A stretch of DNA of 64,000 nt from Spirosoma sp. GTDB taxonomy: Bacteria; Bacteroidota; Bacteroidia; Cytophagales; Spirosomataceae. This document shows, in pieces, positions 9,062 to 18,897 of the stretch. Each line of letters starts with the position of its first letter. Positions within the stretch are counted from its first letter, which is position 1. The translations under genes were made by a program, and so were the position numbers. The notes below the pieces were generated by a model. The model saw only the letters and a list, made by a program, of their open reading frames with translations, did no database searches and was not told the origin of the DNA. Where the stretch lies: NCBI RefSeq assembly GCF_026391055.1, contig NZ_JAPLET010000020.1:62001-126000 (forward strand), read 5' to 3'.

Positions 9062-10636
9062 TCAACGTAATTTCTTTCCCTGGTTTTCCAGCACCAGCAG
9101 TTGTGGAAAAGAGGTGATACCTTTAAAAAGCAACTGAGTCATTTCGCCAACCGTGTGAAAGTAAGAACCCAGTACAATATCCAGATCACCATCCTGATCG
9201 ACGTCGGCGGCTTCCATAGTTAGCCATTTTCCGTCGGCACCCGCCGACGTACTAAAGGGCGTGAACGTTAGTCCGCCCTGATTAGAAAAGTAAATGAATC
9301 CCTGCTCAGGCTGGTCCAGATTGGTGTAGAAAGAAGTAGCGGCAATATCGAGGTCGCCATCCTTGTCGAAGTCGCGGGCTATGGCTTTTGCCGCGCCATA
9401 GATCGGGTAAAACCAGGCTTCTTTAAAGTTATCCTTACGGTCGTTGAGGTATATACGTATGCCATGGTAGTTTTTGTTGACGGAAGAGTAATCCCAGTTA
9501 TCGCCATTAGTGAGCAGTATATCCTGATAACCATCTTTGTTGAAGTCAGCAAGTTCGACGTAACTGGAGCCGAACAGCGGGGAGAATTGGAGTACGGTCT
9601 TTTCTTTGAATTTCCCGTTTCCCAGGTTATAAAAGAGGGAAACCTCTTCCCGCGCCTGGGCCATCAGAACCAGAATATCGGGCTTGCCGTCATGGTTGAA
9701 ATCGGCAATTTCCACCTTTCTGGCGCCGGGTAAGGCTTTTAAAACATGTTCTTTGGCCGGATCAAAACCATCATACCAGAATAGTTTTCCGGCATTGTTG
9801 CCGAATCCGCAGATAATTGCATCCTCTTTACCGTCGCTATTCAGATCGCTGGACGCAAACTGTACGGGGCGGGGTAATTGCCGAATATTGATAGGGCTGG
9901 AACCCGGCTTAGCGACTCTCTCGAGCGTCATGAGTCGGCCCAGTTGTTGGTCTGACGGACTAAATATACCGATAGTGAGTAATCTCGGGGCTGTATTTTT
10001 GGGGAAGTCAATATCCGTTGGTGGGGTGTCGATCCACCACGTATCGGCCAATTGAAGCTGCTTGTCGAGGACGTACAAGGCATGTTGGGCATCACCTACA
10101 TAGAGTTGCCCGCTTTGTTTATCGTATTTCAGCAGGGTTGTTTGCGGTACGGGTTTATCACCGATTGTTACTTCTTTAGCCGCAAATAAGGGCAGTTTGT
10201 TGGTTACAGGGGCGTGGGGCTTTTGTGGTAGAGGTGCTTCGGGCGCGGCCTCTTCATAATACCGAACGATCTTCTCCCAGTCAGATAGGGACAAGGCTGC
10301 CGTTTCGGGATAGATATGCAATTGGTTAATAGCTTCTTCCTCTTCGGGGGCCAGGGGCCTTAAAGTATCTTGTCCCGGTAGTTTAAGGCCAAGGCGTAGG
10401 GCCATAGTAGGCAGCACTCCTGAAACCCAGGTCTTTTTGTCTAGCAGTTCAGGCTCTGGAAACAGGTGGCAACTCCCGCAGTATTGACGCGCCAGTTGCT
10501 GGCCGATGGGAGCCGGGCCAATCCCTTGTGATGCAGGGCTGGCAGGGGTAATGCCTGTTTTATACTGCGGAGCAATAGAAAACGAAGCTGTCACCAGAAA
10601 GAGCACAAGAAGCAAACCGGTTCTGGGGGATGGCAT
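9062..10636 (-). CDS. Secreted FG-GAP/VCBS-repeat protein with a c-type haem motif
   Basis: After a signal peptide (MPSPRTGLLLVLFLV) comes QYCGSCHLFPEP, a CxxCH haem c attachment motif. It is followed by a beta-propeller of FG-GAP/VCBS repeats, seen as repeated calcium loops such as DLNSDGKEDAII, DFNHDGKPDILV, DFNKDGYQDILL, DFDKDGDLDIAA and DVDQDGDLDIVL. The protein is probably periplasmic or surface-bound. The start at 10636 is chosen because it begins a textbook signal sequence; an upstream in-frame ATG at 10684 would add 16 residues. The gene converges with susD and diverges from the esterase. Function is unknown: propeller proteins with haem c might be dehydrogenase-like or binding proteins, but no catalytic signature is visible. 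Confidence 0.8.
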   Translation of the reverse strand: MPSPRTGLLLVLFLVTASFSIAPQYKTGITPASPASQGIGPAPIGQQLARQYCGSCHLFPEPELLDKKTWVSGVLPTMALRLGLKLPGQDTLRPLAPEEEEAINQLHIYPETAALSLSDWEKIVRYYEEAAPEAPLPQKPHAPVTNKLPLFAAKEVTIGDKPVPQTTLLKYDKQSGQLYVGDAQHALYVLDKQLQLADTWWIDTPPTDIDFPKNTAPRLLTIGIFSPSDQQLGRLMTLERVAKPGSSPINIRQLPRPVQFASSDLNSDGKEDAIICGFGNNAGKLFWYDGFDPAKEHVLKALPGARKVEIADFNHDGKPDILVLMAQAREEVSLFYNLGNGKFKEKTVLQFSPLFGSSYVELADFNKDGYQDILLTNGDNWDYSSVNKNYHGIRIYLNDRKDNFKEAWFYPIYGAAKAIARDFDKDGDLDIAATSFYTNLDQPEQGFIYFSNQGGLTFTPFSTSAGADGKWLTMEAADVDQDGDLDIVLGSYFHTVGEMTQLLFKGITSFPQLLVLENQGKKLR

Positions 10637-10876
10637 TGGCGGTGAATTTACTGTAAAAGTAAAGAAGAGAAATGAACCAGACATGATACGACTGACTGGA
10701 GAAATGGTATTTCATTACTCTCCGGGTTTACTTCTATAATGCGTAGCAATCGCTTTTTGGGATTTTGACTAAATACCAAAGATCTTAAATGCCTGAAGTA
10801 GATTCACTTATTGTAACTGTAGTTATTGATTATTTTTGTAAAATATTTGCTATTTCTTAAAAAAATAAAATATTGA

Positions 10877-10884
10877 TACCTTTG
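10877..10884 (+). promoter_or_regulatory. -7 box TACCTTTG before the esterase gene
   Basis: TACCTTTG matches the Bacteroidetes consensus TAnnTTTG and lies 18 bp before the start codon at 10903, giving a short leader. No good -33 element is seen at the usual distance. Confidence 0.5.
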
Positions 10885-10902
10885 CCTTTCATTTAGCCTA
10901 CT

Positions 10903-13455
10903 ATGCTCAAATCATTTATCTTACTTACCTGCTCATTGCTTTGCGTTTGTCCACTAGTGGCTCAGCAAACTTCAGAAAAGGCTCGCCCTAAACCTTATTC
11001 GTTTACAAAAGGCCTGGTGGCTCTAACCGGCAGTCGCTATGGGCGGGAGGCCATCTACACTGATCCTCTGGCTTATCAGTTGTACACTGGCGCACTTCAA
11101 CAGCCTGTTGAAGGCGCAGTGTTTGGTAAAGATGAGCAGGGTGCTGACATCAAATGGATTGCGGTAACGGCCGACAGTCTGAACCGACTTCGGTTGCGGG
11201 GCGGTTTTCGGGGTAATGCTGGTGCCCCGGCGGGCCCCGGCGTGGTAGCTGGTAACCTTCGGGGAGGAATTGGCGGGGGCGGGGGCTATACCTACCTGAC
11301 TTATACATCGGCTAAGGAGGAGATTGCGGTACTTGATATTAAAGGAAATAGTAATGTCTACGTAAATGGCGAACTGCACATGGGCGATGTGTACAGTATG
11401 GGCTACATGCATATTCCCGTTAAGCTCAGGAAAGGATTGAATGAGTTATACGTGCGGGGTGTCATGATAACGGCCAGTCTGAGTTTTCCGAACAAGTCCG
11501 CCATGCTGGCTACCGACGATCCAACTTTGCCGAGTATTCGATTAGGCGAGTCGAATGCGTCGCTTCAGGCAGCGGTGGTAGTAGTCAATACCTCAGCAAC
11601 ATCGCTGAATGGGCTGCAACTGACCAGTAAGCTGGTCGGCAAAACACATACAACGTCCCTGCCCGTTATCCCGGCCTTATCGAGCCGGAAGGTAGCTTTC
11701 ACATTCGACGGGAGTGGCGTCACTGCGAAAGGTGCCCAGCCCTGTGAGTTAACCCTCGTTCAGAAAGGCAAGTCGCTCGACACCGGGACGATTTCCGTGG
11801 AAGCCGTTCCAGCCGGGGCATCGTACAGCCAAACGTTCGTTAGCCGCATCGACGGGAGTTTACAATATTATGCCGTAACCCCACAATCGTCGGAAACGAC
11901 CGCGCCTTCGGCCCTTTTCCTGTCGGTGCACGGCGCGGGTGTTGAAGCCATTGGCCAGGCACGGGCATACAAAGCCAAAGACTGGGGAAATCTGGTTGCA
12001 GCTACCAACCGTCGGCCACGCGGTTTCAACTGGGAAGACTGGGGCCGGTTAGACGCCCTAGAAGTACTGACTATTGCTAAAAACCGGTTTAAACCCGATC
12101 CGCAGCACATCTATTTGACCGGTCACTCCATGGGTGGGCATGGTACGTGGTTCCTTGGGGCTACTTATCCCGATAAGTGGGCGGCCATAGCTCCCTGCGC
12201 GGGTTACCCGACCCTGAAAGAGTACGGCTCTGCCGATGGGGTAATCCCCGGAACCAGCAGCGACCCATTGGAACAGATGCTGTTGCGAGCTGGCAACCAG
12301 AGTGATGTGCTGAAGCTAACAAGCAACTACAAACCGCTGGGTGTATATGTACTGCACGGTGATGCCGACCGGACGGTTCCCGTAACCTACGCCCGGCAAA
12401 TGCGAAAATTGCTTGGGGAGTCGCAACCCGACATGAGTTACTATGAATATCCCGGTGGAAGTCACTGGTTTGGTGACGAAAGCGTTGACTGGAAACCTCT
12501 ATTCGATTTCTTTAAGTGGCACCGGATTGCCACCGATTCTACGGTGAACGATATTGATTTTATCACTGCTAATCCCGGCATTTCATCCACGTATCGGTGG
12601 GCGGCTATTGAGCAACAGATACAGCCATTACTGTACAGCCGGATGCAGCTCACCCGGCGGGGAAAAACGATTGTTGGTACAATCTCGAACGTAGCCCTTC
12701 TGAAACTGGCCTTGCATGACTTTGCTGCAAACACACCGTTAACCATAACACTGGATGGCACCCCGGCCATCACATACACGACTGGGAGTGCACAGGATAC
12801 ACTCTTCCTCCGTCGGGAAAACGGGAAGTGGCAACAGGCACAACGTCCAGACATGGCCCAGAAAGGGCCTCATCGAAATGGAACGTTCAAAGATGCGTTC
12901 AATAACCGAATGGTATTCGTGTATGGAACGAAGGGCACGAAAGAAGAAAACGAATGGAATTGGCAGAAGGCACGCTATGATGCCGAAACCTGGTATTACC
13001 GGGGCAACGGGGGTATTGAAATAATAAGTGACACCGATTACTCGCTGGAAAAATACACCGATCGGGGCGTTGTGCTTTTTGGAAATGCGACAAACAATGC
13101 AGCCTGGAGGTTACTGTTAGCCGACTGCCCTATTCAAATGGAACGTAGTCATATTCGGGTTGGTGATCAGCAGTGGCAGGGCGACGATTTGGGTGCTTAT
13201 TTCGTCTGGCCTATCAAAGGGTCGGCTACTGCATCGGTAGCTGTTATCGGCGGAACAGGGCTAAAAGGGATGCGGGCAGCTTCGGCTAACCAATATTTCG
13301 CCGGGGCGAGTGGCTTCCCTGACTTCATGATTTTCGGCCTAGATATGGTTCGTGTAGGTAGCAAGGGGGTTCGGATGGCGGGTTTCTTCGACAACGACTG
13401 GAAACTGGTACCGGAACACGCTGTAATAAACAACCAGAAGAATGCCACCAAATAG
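10903..13455 (+). CDS. Large secreted alpha/beta-hydrolase (prolyl-oligopeptidase/esterase type)
   Basis: A signal peptide (cleavage near LVAQ) precedes an N-terminal beta-rich region of ~300 residues. Then an S9/esterase-like alpha/beta-hydrolase domain shows the triad: S409 in GHSMGG, D489 in HGDADRTVPV and H521 in GGSHWFGDE. A further ~300-residue C-terminal region follows. At 850 aa it is larger than a simple esterase. Proteins of this type cleave peptides or deacylate polysaccharides; its place between two SusCD operons suggests processing of an imported or surface-bound substrate, which is inference. It diverges from the haem/VCBS gene and has its own -7 box. Confidence 0.83.
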   Translation: MLKSFILLTCSLLCVCPLVAQQTSEKARPKPYSFTKGLVALTGSRYGREAIYTDPLAYQLYTGALQQPVEGAVFGKDEQGADIKWIAVTADSLNRLRLRGGFRGNAGAPAGPGVVAGNLRGGIGGGGGYTYLTYTSAKEEIAVLDIKGNSNVYVNGELHMGDVYSMGYMHIPVKLRKGLNELYVRGVMITASLSFPNKSAMLATDDPTLPSIRLGESNASLQAAVVVVNTSATSLNGLQLTSKLVGKTHTTSLPVIPALSSRKVAFTFDGSGVTAKGAQPCELTLVQKGKSLDTGTISVEAVPAGASYSQTFVSRIDGSLQYYAVTPQSSETTAPSALFLSVHGAGVEAIGQARAYKAKDWGNLVAATNRRPRGFNWEDWGRLDALEVLTIAKNRFKPDPQHIYLTGHSMGGHGTWFLGATYPDKWAAIAPCAGYPTLKEYGSADGVIPGTSSDPLEQMLLRAGNQSDVLKLTSNYKPLGVYVLHGDADRTVPVTYARQMRKLLGESQPDMSYYEYPGGSHWFGDESVDWKPLFDFFKWHRIATDSTVNDIDFITANPGISSTYRWAAIEQQIQPLLYSRMQLTRRGKTIVGTISNVALLKLALHDFAANTPLTITLDGTPAITYTTGSAQDTLFLRRENGKWQQAQRPDMAQKGPHRNGTFKDAFNNRMVFVYGTKGTKEENEWNWQKARYDAETWYYRGNGGIEIISDTDYSLEKYTDRGVVLFGNATNNAAWRLLLADCPIQMERSHIRVGDQQWQGDDLGAYFVWPIKGSATASVAVIGGTGLKGMRAASANQYFAGASGFPDFMIFGLDMVRVGSKGVRMAGFFDNDWKLVPEHAVINNQKNATK

Positions 13456-13562
13456 GTCTGTTTACTGATTAAAGAACACGCGCAAATAATTGTCAACTAG
13501 GGTGATCTGTAACATTGATTTTGTGCATACATAAAGATAAATCTACTTATTTTTTTATTGTT

Positions 13563-13599
13563 CACCAAAAGCTACCAATTGATGTGTAGCCTTTGGTAA
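13563..13599 (+). terminator. Hairpin after the esterase gene
   Basis: CCAAAAGCTAC and GTAGCCTTTGG pair with one mismatch around a short loop ~110 bp after the esterase stop. There is no strong T run after it, so termination is plausible rather than certain. Confidence 0.4.
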
Positions 13600-13685
13600 A
13601 CGTCATTAAATGAACGTATGATTGTATAATTGCTGGAAACAATTATATTGAATAAAGTTTGAGTAGTTGTTAAGATATATAGTGT

Positions 13686-13755
13686 ACATTTGTTGGGGAC
13701 TGATTTTTAAAAAAAATTACAAACTTAGTATTTCAATCTATATATTTGTCAATAC
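13686..13755 (+). promoter_or_regulatory. Conserved SusC promoter block, copy B
   Basis: It repeats copy A: ACATTTGTTGG, an AT tract, AAACTTAG (13721-13728), eight unrelated bases, then the identical 19-mer (13737-13755) with -7 box TATATTTG (13741-13748). The bases between the conserved boxes differ while their number is kept, the pattern expected for protein-binding sites with fixed phasing. Confidence 0.65.
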
Positions 13756-13977
13756 AAGCGTATAAGTAAAAATTCCATGAAAGGGTAGCGATAATTGCCT
13801 AATATAATTTGGCAAATGGGTCGCTCTTAACAGAGTATTTTATTTGCGTTATGTACCAGTGCGTGTAAGGGCCAGTGCATTTTTGAAGTAAGAATCCGTC
13901 TCTTATCGGTGATTACAAGCCCACCAATCAGTATCAGTAAAGTTTGTTTCATTAACTTAATCAAGTGTCTAACTACT

Positions 13978-16900
13978 ATGAAGTCAAAATTACGTAAAGC
14001 CATTCCCGGGCTATTACTGTTTCTGGGAATATGGATTTCCGCTGCTGCGTCTCCCGTCCTTGCTGTCGACAGCGAAGTTACGGGCCGGGTTTCGGACGAG
14101 AAAGGGAACGACGTGGTTGGTGCATCTGTCACCATCAAAGGTACTAATCGGGGTACCAATACGGATGCCAGTGGTAAGTATCGAATTGTCGTACCAAACG
14201 GAAGTGCCGTACTGGTGTTTTCGTACATTGGCTACACCAAGCAGGAAGTTACCGTTGGCAACCGCTCTGTTATCGACGTAAAACTGGAGCCGGGCAGCGC
14301 AGTGCTCGATGAAGTTGTAGTAACGGCTTTAGGGATATCGAAAGAAGCCCGTAAGGTTGGCTATGCAGTTACGACGGTCAGTAGTGAAGCATTTACAAAA
14401 GCTCGTGAAACCAACGTTGGTAATTCGCTGGCTGGCCGGGTTGCCGGTTTGAATGTAAAAGGAACCAGCGGTGGCCCCGGTGGTACGGCTAAAATCCTGA
14501 TGCGGGGTATGCCCAGTATCAACTCGGGCGGTTCACCGTTAATCGTTATCAATGGTGTACCCATGGACAATACCCAGCGGGGAAGCGCCGGCGAATGGGG
14601 TGGTGCTGATGGCGGTGACGGTATCGGTAACCTGAATCCAGACGATATTGAAACCATGACGGTTCTAAAAGGTCAGTCGGCATCTGCTTTATATGGCACA
14701 AGAGCTACGAACGGTGTCATCCTGATTACAACCAAACGGGGTAAGAAAGGTGATTACGCCATTGAGTACAACACAAACCTGACGGCTGATAGTCCGGTTA
14801 ACTTCACTGATTTTCAGTATGAGTACGGACAGGGAACCGGTGGCGTAAAACCCGCTACCATTGCGGCTGCTCAACAAACGGGTCGGCAGAGTTGGGGTGC
14901 TAAACTGGATGGCTCGCAAATTACGCAGTTCGACGGTAAGCAATATGCCTACTCGGCTCAGAAAGATAATATCAAAAATTTCTACCGGACAGGCACCAAC
15001 TTCACCAATACGGTTTCGGTAACCAAGGGGGGCGATAACGGGTCATTCCGTCTGTCGTTGTCGAACCTTGATACCAAGTCAATCCTGCCAAGCAGTGGTC
15101 TGGGTCGTAAAACGTTCAACCTAACGGCCGACCAGAACATCACTTCGAAGCTGAGTGTGAGCCTGCTGGCAAACTACATCGACGAGAAGATTACGGCAAA
15201 GCCGCAGTTGAGCGATGGTCCAATGAACGCTAACAATGGTTTATTCCTGGCAACGAACATCGATCAGCGGATTCTTGCTCCGGGTTATAATACCACCACC
15301 GGACGTGAGATTATTTTTAGTGATGACGAGTACGTAACGAACCCTTACTTCGTTACCAATCAGTACGTGAACGACGTAAGCCGTAAGCGATTGATCTCGA
15401 TGATTGCGACCAAATATCAGTTTGCCGACTGGATTTATGCACAGGCTCGTGTTGGATATGATAACGCCAATGACCGGATCTTCCGGGTTACACCCTACGG
15501 AACAGCTTATTCGCAGGATGCTAAAGGTGGCCTGGACGAACAGTCGAACGCCCAAACAACCGAATTGAACATTGACGGTTTGATTGGTGTCAACAAATCC
15601 ATTACGCCTGACTTCTCTATTGATGCTATCGTGGGTGGTAACATCCGCAAAAATGATTACGAGAAAATCGGGATCGGTGGTGGGCCTTTTGTGCTACCAT
15701 ACCTCTACAGCTTTAACAACGTTGTGAACTTCAACCGGAGTTATAGCTATGCTAAATCGGAGGTTCAGTCGGCTTATTATAGCGTTGATTTCAGCTACAA
15801 AGGTTTTTTAAACATTAGTACAACCGGTCGTTACGATACTTATTCATCGTTACCCAGTTCCAATCGGAGCATCTTTACACCATCGGTAACCGGTGCATTC
15901 ATCTTCTCCGAATTTGTAAAATCGCCTAGCCTGAGCTTTGGTAAACTGCGCGCATCGTATGCCGTTACCAGTGGTGAGCCAGGTGCCCCTTATGGAACCA
16001 GTGTTTATTACGGCGTAGGTAGTGCTATTAACGGTGTCCCAACGGGTAATTTCAGTTCCAGCCTGCCTAACCTATTCCTAAAACCCTTTACCAAAAGCGA
16101 AGTTGAGGTTGGTTTAGAACTTAAGTTTTTTGGAAACCGCTTAGGATTCGATCTGGCCTATTACGACCAGAAGACGAGAAATGAAATTCTGCCTGCCAAC
16201 TATAGCCCGGCAACGGGGTATACCAGTGGTGTAGTGGCTACCGGTTCTACCCAGAACCGGGGTCTGGAAGTGTTGGTAACCGGCACACCCGTGAAAACGG
16301 CTAAATTAGCCTGGAATGTTTCGTTCAACCTGACTTCAGTTAAGAACAAAATTCTCCAGACCGATGCCAATAACAATCCGCTGGGTCTGGGCTCTAACCG
16401 CGCTACTCTGGGTAATGCGACTACTGCGTTTGTCGTAGGCGAGTCGGGGCCGCAAATTCGGGCGTATGATTACAAGTATGCGTCGAATGGCCAAATCATT
16501 GTGGATGCATCCGGACTACCAGTTCGGGGCAACCTGATCAACATGGGCACGGTATTACCAACGCTATACGGTGGTTTAAATAACGAATTTTCGTTCGGTA
16601 ACTTTAACCTGGCGTTCCTGGTCGATTATAACTACGGCAACAAGATTCTTTCGGCTACTGAAAACTACGCGTACCGCCGTGGTTTGCACAAAGCGACGTT
16701 GGTAGGTCGTGAAGGGGGTATAACAACAGGTGTTGTTGAAGGGGGCGCTGCCAACACAGTTCGTGCCACTGCACAGGATTATTACACGGCGCTGGCCAAC
16801 AACGTAACCAAAATAAGTGTGGTCGATGGCGATTTCATCAAACTGCGTCAGCTGACATTTGGCTACAACATTCCTGCCAGTGTTTTAACAAAAGTGCCTC

Positions 16901-17079
16901 TGATTCGTACGGTTAATATTTCTTTTGTGGCCCGGAACCTGTTCTACATCATGAAGAAAACCACCAACATTGATCCTGAGGCTACGTTTGGTGCTAACCT
17001 GCGTTACGCTGGTATTGAAGGAACGAGCCTTCCATCAAGCCGTAACTACGGGGTTAACCTAAATATCCGGTTCAAGTAA
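13978..17079 (+). CDS. SusC/RagA-type TonB-dependent outer-membrane transporter (second operon)
   Basis: The protein has a signal peptide (MKSKLRKAIPGLLLFLGIW), a carboxypeptidase-regulatory-like domain (VTGRVSDEKGNDVVGASVTI), the DEVVVTALGI motif, a plug with GVILITTKRGKKG, and a beta-barrel ending in NIRFK. The start at 13978 is chosen over an upstream in-frame ATG at 13909, because it gives a proper signal sequence and the upstream 23 residues do not. It is followed after 85 bp by its SusD partner. It differs clearly in sequence from the first SusC in the barrel, so the two probably take up different ligands while sharing promoter architecture. Confidence 0.93.
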   Translation: MKSKLRKAIPGLLLFLGIWISAAASPVLAVDSEVTGRVSDEKGNDVVGASVTIKGTNRGTNTDASGKYRIVVPNGSAVLVFSYIGYTKQEVTVGNRSVIDVKLEPGSAVLDEVVVTALGISKEARKVGYAVTTVSSEAFTKARETNVGNSLAGRVAGLNVKGTSGGPGGTAKILMRGMPSINSGGSPLIVINGVPMDNTQRGSAGEWGGADGGDGIGNLNPDDIETMTVLKGQSASALYGTRATNGVILITTKRGKKGDYAIEYNTNLTADSPVNFTDFQYEYGQGTGGVKPATIAAAQQTGRQSWGAKLDGSQITQFDGKQYAYSAQKDNIKNFYRTGTNFTNTVSVTKGGDNGSFRLSLSNLDTKSILPSSGLGRKTFNLTADQNITSKLSVSLLANYIDEKITAKPQLSDGPMNANNGLFLATNIDQRILAPGYNTTTGREIIFSDDEYVTNPYFVTNQYVNDVSRKRLISMIATKYQFADWIYAQARVGYDNANDRIFRVTPYGTAYSQDAKGGLDEQSNAQTTELNIDGLIGVNKSITPDFSIDAIVGGNIRKNDYEKIGIGGGPFVLPYLYSFNNVVNFNRSYSYAKSEVQSAYYSVDFSYKGFLNISTTGRYDTYSSLPSSNRSIFTPSVTGAFIFSEFVKSPSLSFGKLRASYAVTSGEPGAPYGTSVYYGVGSAINGVPTGNFSSSLPNLFLKPFTKSEVEVGLELKFFGNRLGFDLAYYDQKTRNEILPANYSPATGYTSGVVATGSTQNRGLEVLVTGTPVKTAKLAWNVSFNLTSVKNKILQTDANNNPLGLGSNRATLGNATTAFVVGESGPQIRAYDYKYASNGQIIVDASGLPVRGNLINMGTVLPTLYGGLNNEFSFGNFNLAFLVDYNYGNKILSATENYAYRRGLHKATLVGREGGITTGVVEGGAANTVRATAQDYYTALANNVTKISVVDGDFIKLRQLTFGYNIPASVLTKVPLIRTVNISFVARNLFYIMKKTTNIDPEATFGANLRYAGIEGTSLPSSRNYGVNLNIRFK

Positions 17080-17164
17080 GGTATTTCTATCAAGAATTCG
17101 GTGTGCAACGCTTGATGACGAGTTAAAGACTCGTCATCATACACACCTAATAAATACAAGAATC

Positions 17165-18766
17165 ATGAAAAAAAGACTGATAGCATTAACCCTTGTAATA
17201 GGGTCTTTACAGGTTTCGTGTACCGATAATTTCGACGCGATCAACACCGACCCTACTCGGGCCTCAGCGACTATATTCGACCCTAATTTGCTGTTACCAA
17301 GCACTCAGTTCAGCCACGTAAGTGCTATGGCAGGGTACAGTGGTCCTATCCTGTTCCAGAGCATGTGGGTTCAGATTTTCGCATCGACCTCTTCGGGGGC
17401 GGCCAACTATTATTCCAATGCTGACAAGTATGTTATTTCGAGCAATACGAACTCATACCTGGCCAGTACCTGGAATGGTAATTATGGCGCGGCCAGCTAT
17501 GCGTATGAAATGGAGCAGCTTACCAAGGATAAACCTGCGTTGGCCAATCTGAACAACATTGCTAAAATTATGCAGGTGCAGTGTTTGGCATCCATTGCCG
17601 ATACCTATGGCGATCTTCCCTTCACGCAGGCATTGCAGGCAAAAGGGGGTACAACCCTGCCCGTTTACGACAGCCAGGAAAGTGCCTATAAAGGCATGCT
17701 GAGCAAACTTGAAACAGCTACGGCAGCCCTGAGCCCAGCCACCCTGTTGCCAACCAACGATGCGTTTCCCTATAAAGGAGACGTTGCCAAATGGAAAAAG
17801 TATGGGTACTCACTCATGCTCAAAATGGCAATGCGCTTAACCAAGGCTGATCCCACGACGGCTAAAACTTATGCCGAGAAAGCTGTTGCAGGTGGTGTTT
17901 TTACCAGTGTCGATGACGATGCCTACGTTCGGGCCGATAACGCCAATGGCTATGGTAATGGCAATGGTGCTGCCTTAAGCACCCTGGCCGATATTTATCA
18001 GGTTCGCTGGAGCAAAACGATGATCGACTACCTGAAAGCAACGAACGATCCACGTTTGGGAGTTATCGCCGAAGTACCGGCAGATGGGCTGGCCGCTAAT
18101 CAGTCGATTGCTGCACCAGGTAATACAACACCAGCGGTTCAATTGGGTCTACCCAACGGCTACGACCTGAACGGTGGAGCTACGGACATCAGTAAAGCGC
18201 CGGGTTATCCGGGTGGAACAGGTGCGGGTGCCGATGCTACTCCAATCGGAAAATATTCCCGGCCTACGCAAGTATTCCGCGACCGCAATGCTCCACTGTT
18301 TGTCTTGACCTATGCTGAAGTTGAACTCCTGCTCGCCGAAGCGGTTACCCGTGGTTTTGCGGTGGGTGGTACGGCTGCCGGACACTATAGAAATGGTGTT
18401 GTAGCGGGTATCCAGGCGCTGTCGCGCTATGGAGCAGCAGCTACGATCAGTTCAGCGGTGGCAACGGCTTATGCAGATGCTAACCCACTGGTACCAGCCA
18501 ATGCCCTGAAGCAGATCAATGAGCAGTACTGGGCCACCACGGGCCTGCTGCTGAACTTCTCGGAAGCCTGGAATAACTGGAAGCGTTCGGGCTTCCCCGT
18601 CTTAACGCCTGTAAACTATGTTGGTAACTTCTCCAACGGGACAATTCCCCGTCGGCAGCCTTACCCAACGGGCGAAGCAACGCTGAACTCGGCTAATTAC
18701 AGTGCCGCCGTTAGCAAACTCTCGGGCGGTGATACCTGGACGTCTCGTATCTACTGGGATAAATAA
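17165..18766 (+). CDS. SusD/RagB-family surface lipoprotein (second operon)
   Basis: The lipoprotein signal MKKRLIALTLVIGSLQVSC is followed by TDNFDAINTDPTRA, the N-terminal motif typical of the SusD-like_2 family. The helical TPR-like body and the C-terminal SEAWNNWKRSGFP segment, which carries the tryptophan repeat of this family, complete the match. It is the substrate-binding partner of the SusC encoded just upstream. A strong terminator follows 15 bp after the stop, so this operon has two genes. Confidence 0.92.
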   Translation: MKKRLIALTLVIGSLQVSCTDNFDAINTDPTRASATIFDPNLLLPSTQFSHVSAMAGYSGPILFQSMWVQIFASTSSGAANYYSNADKYVISSNTNSYLASTWNGNYGAASYAYEMEQLTKDKPALANLNNIAKIMQVQCLASIADTYGDLPFTQALQAKGGTTLPVYDSQESAYKGMLSKLETATAALSPATLLPTNDAFPYKGDVAKWKKYGYSLMLKMAMRLTKADPTTAKTYAEKAVAGGVFTSVDDDAYVRADNANGYGNGNGAALSTLADIYQVRWSKTMIDYLKATNDPRLGVIAEVPADGLAANQSIAAPGNTTPAVQLGLPNGYDLNGGATDISKAPGYPGGTGAGADATPIGKYSRPTQVFRDRNAPLFVLTYAEVELLLAEAVTRGFAVGGTAAGHYRNGVVAGIQALSRYGAAATISSAVATAYADANPLVPANALKQINEQYWATTGLLLNFSEAWNNWKRSGFPVLTPVNYVGNFSNGTIPRRQPYPTGEATLNSANYSAAVSKLSGGDTWTSRIYWDK

Positions 18767-18781
18767 TCTGTTTTAGGAGTC

Positions 18782-18820
18782 AAAAAAGGTAAGATGGTCT
18801 CGTGCTATCTTACCTTTTTT
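18782..18820 (+). terminator. Terminator of the second SusCD operon
   Basis: AAAAAAGGTAAGAT pairs with ATCTTACCTTTTTT around an 11-nt loop; the T run is part of the right arm. It lies 15 bp after the susD stop. Confidence 0.85.
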
Positions 18821-18897
18821 GGCTTATATTGACTAGCTAAAATCCTGAATAGTATAGCTATCTCGCAGTTAGCCCGCTTTGTAATGCCAATAATATA

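Larger units (their letters stand above)
13456..13977. other. Intergenic region before the second susC
   Basis: This stretch holds a probable terminator (13563-13599), a short AT-rich dyad TATAATTG/CAATTATA (13625-13647) and promoter block copy B (13686-13755). It then has a leader of ~220 nt to the ATG at 13978. No coding frame is supported. Confidence 0.55.
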
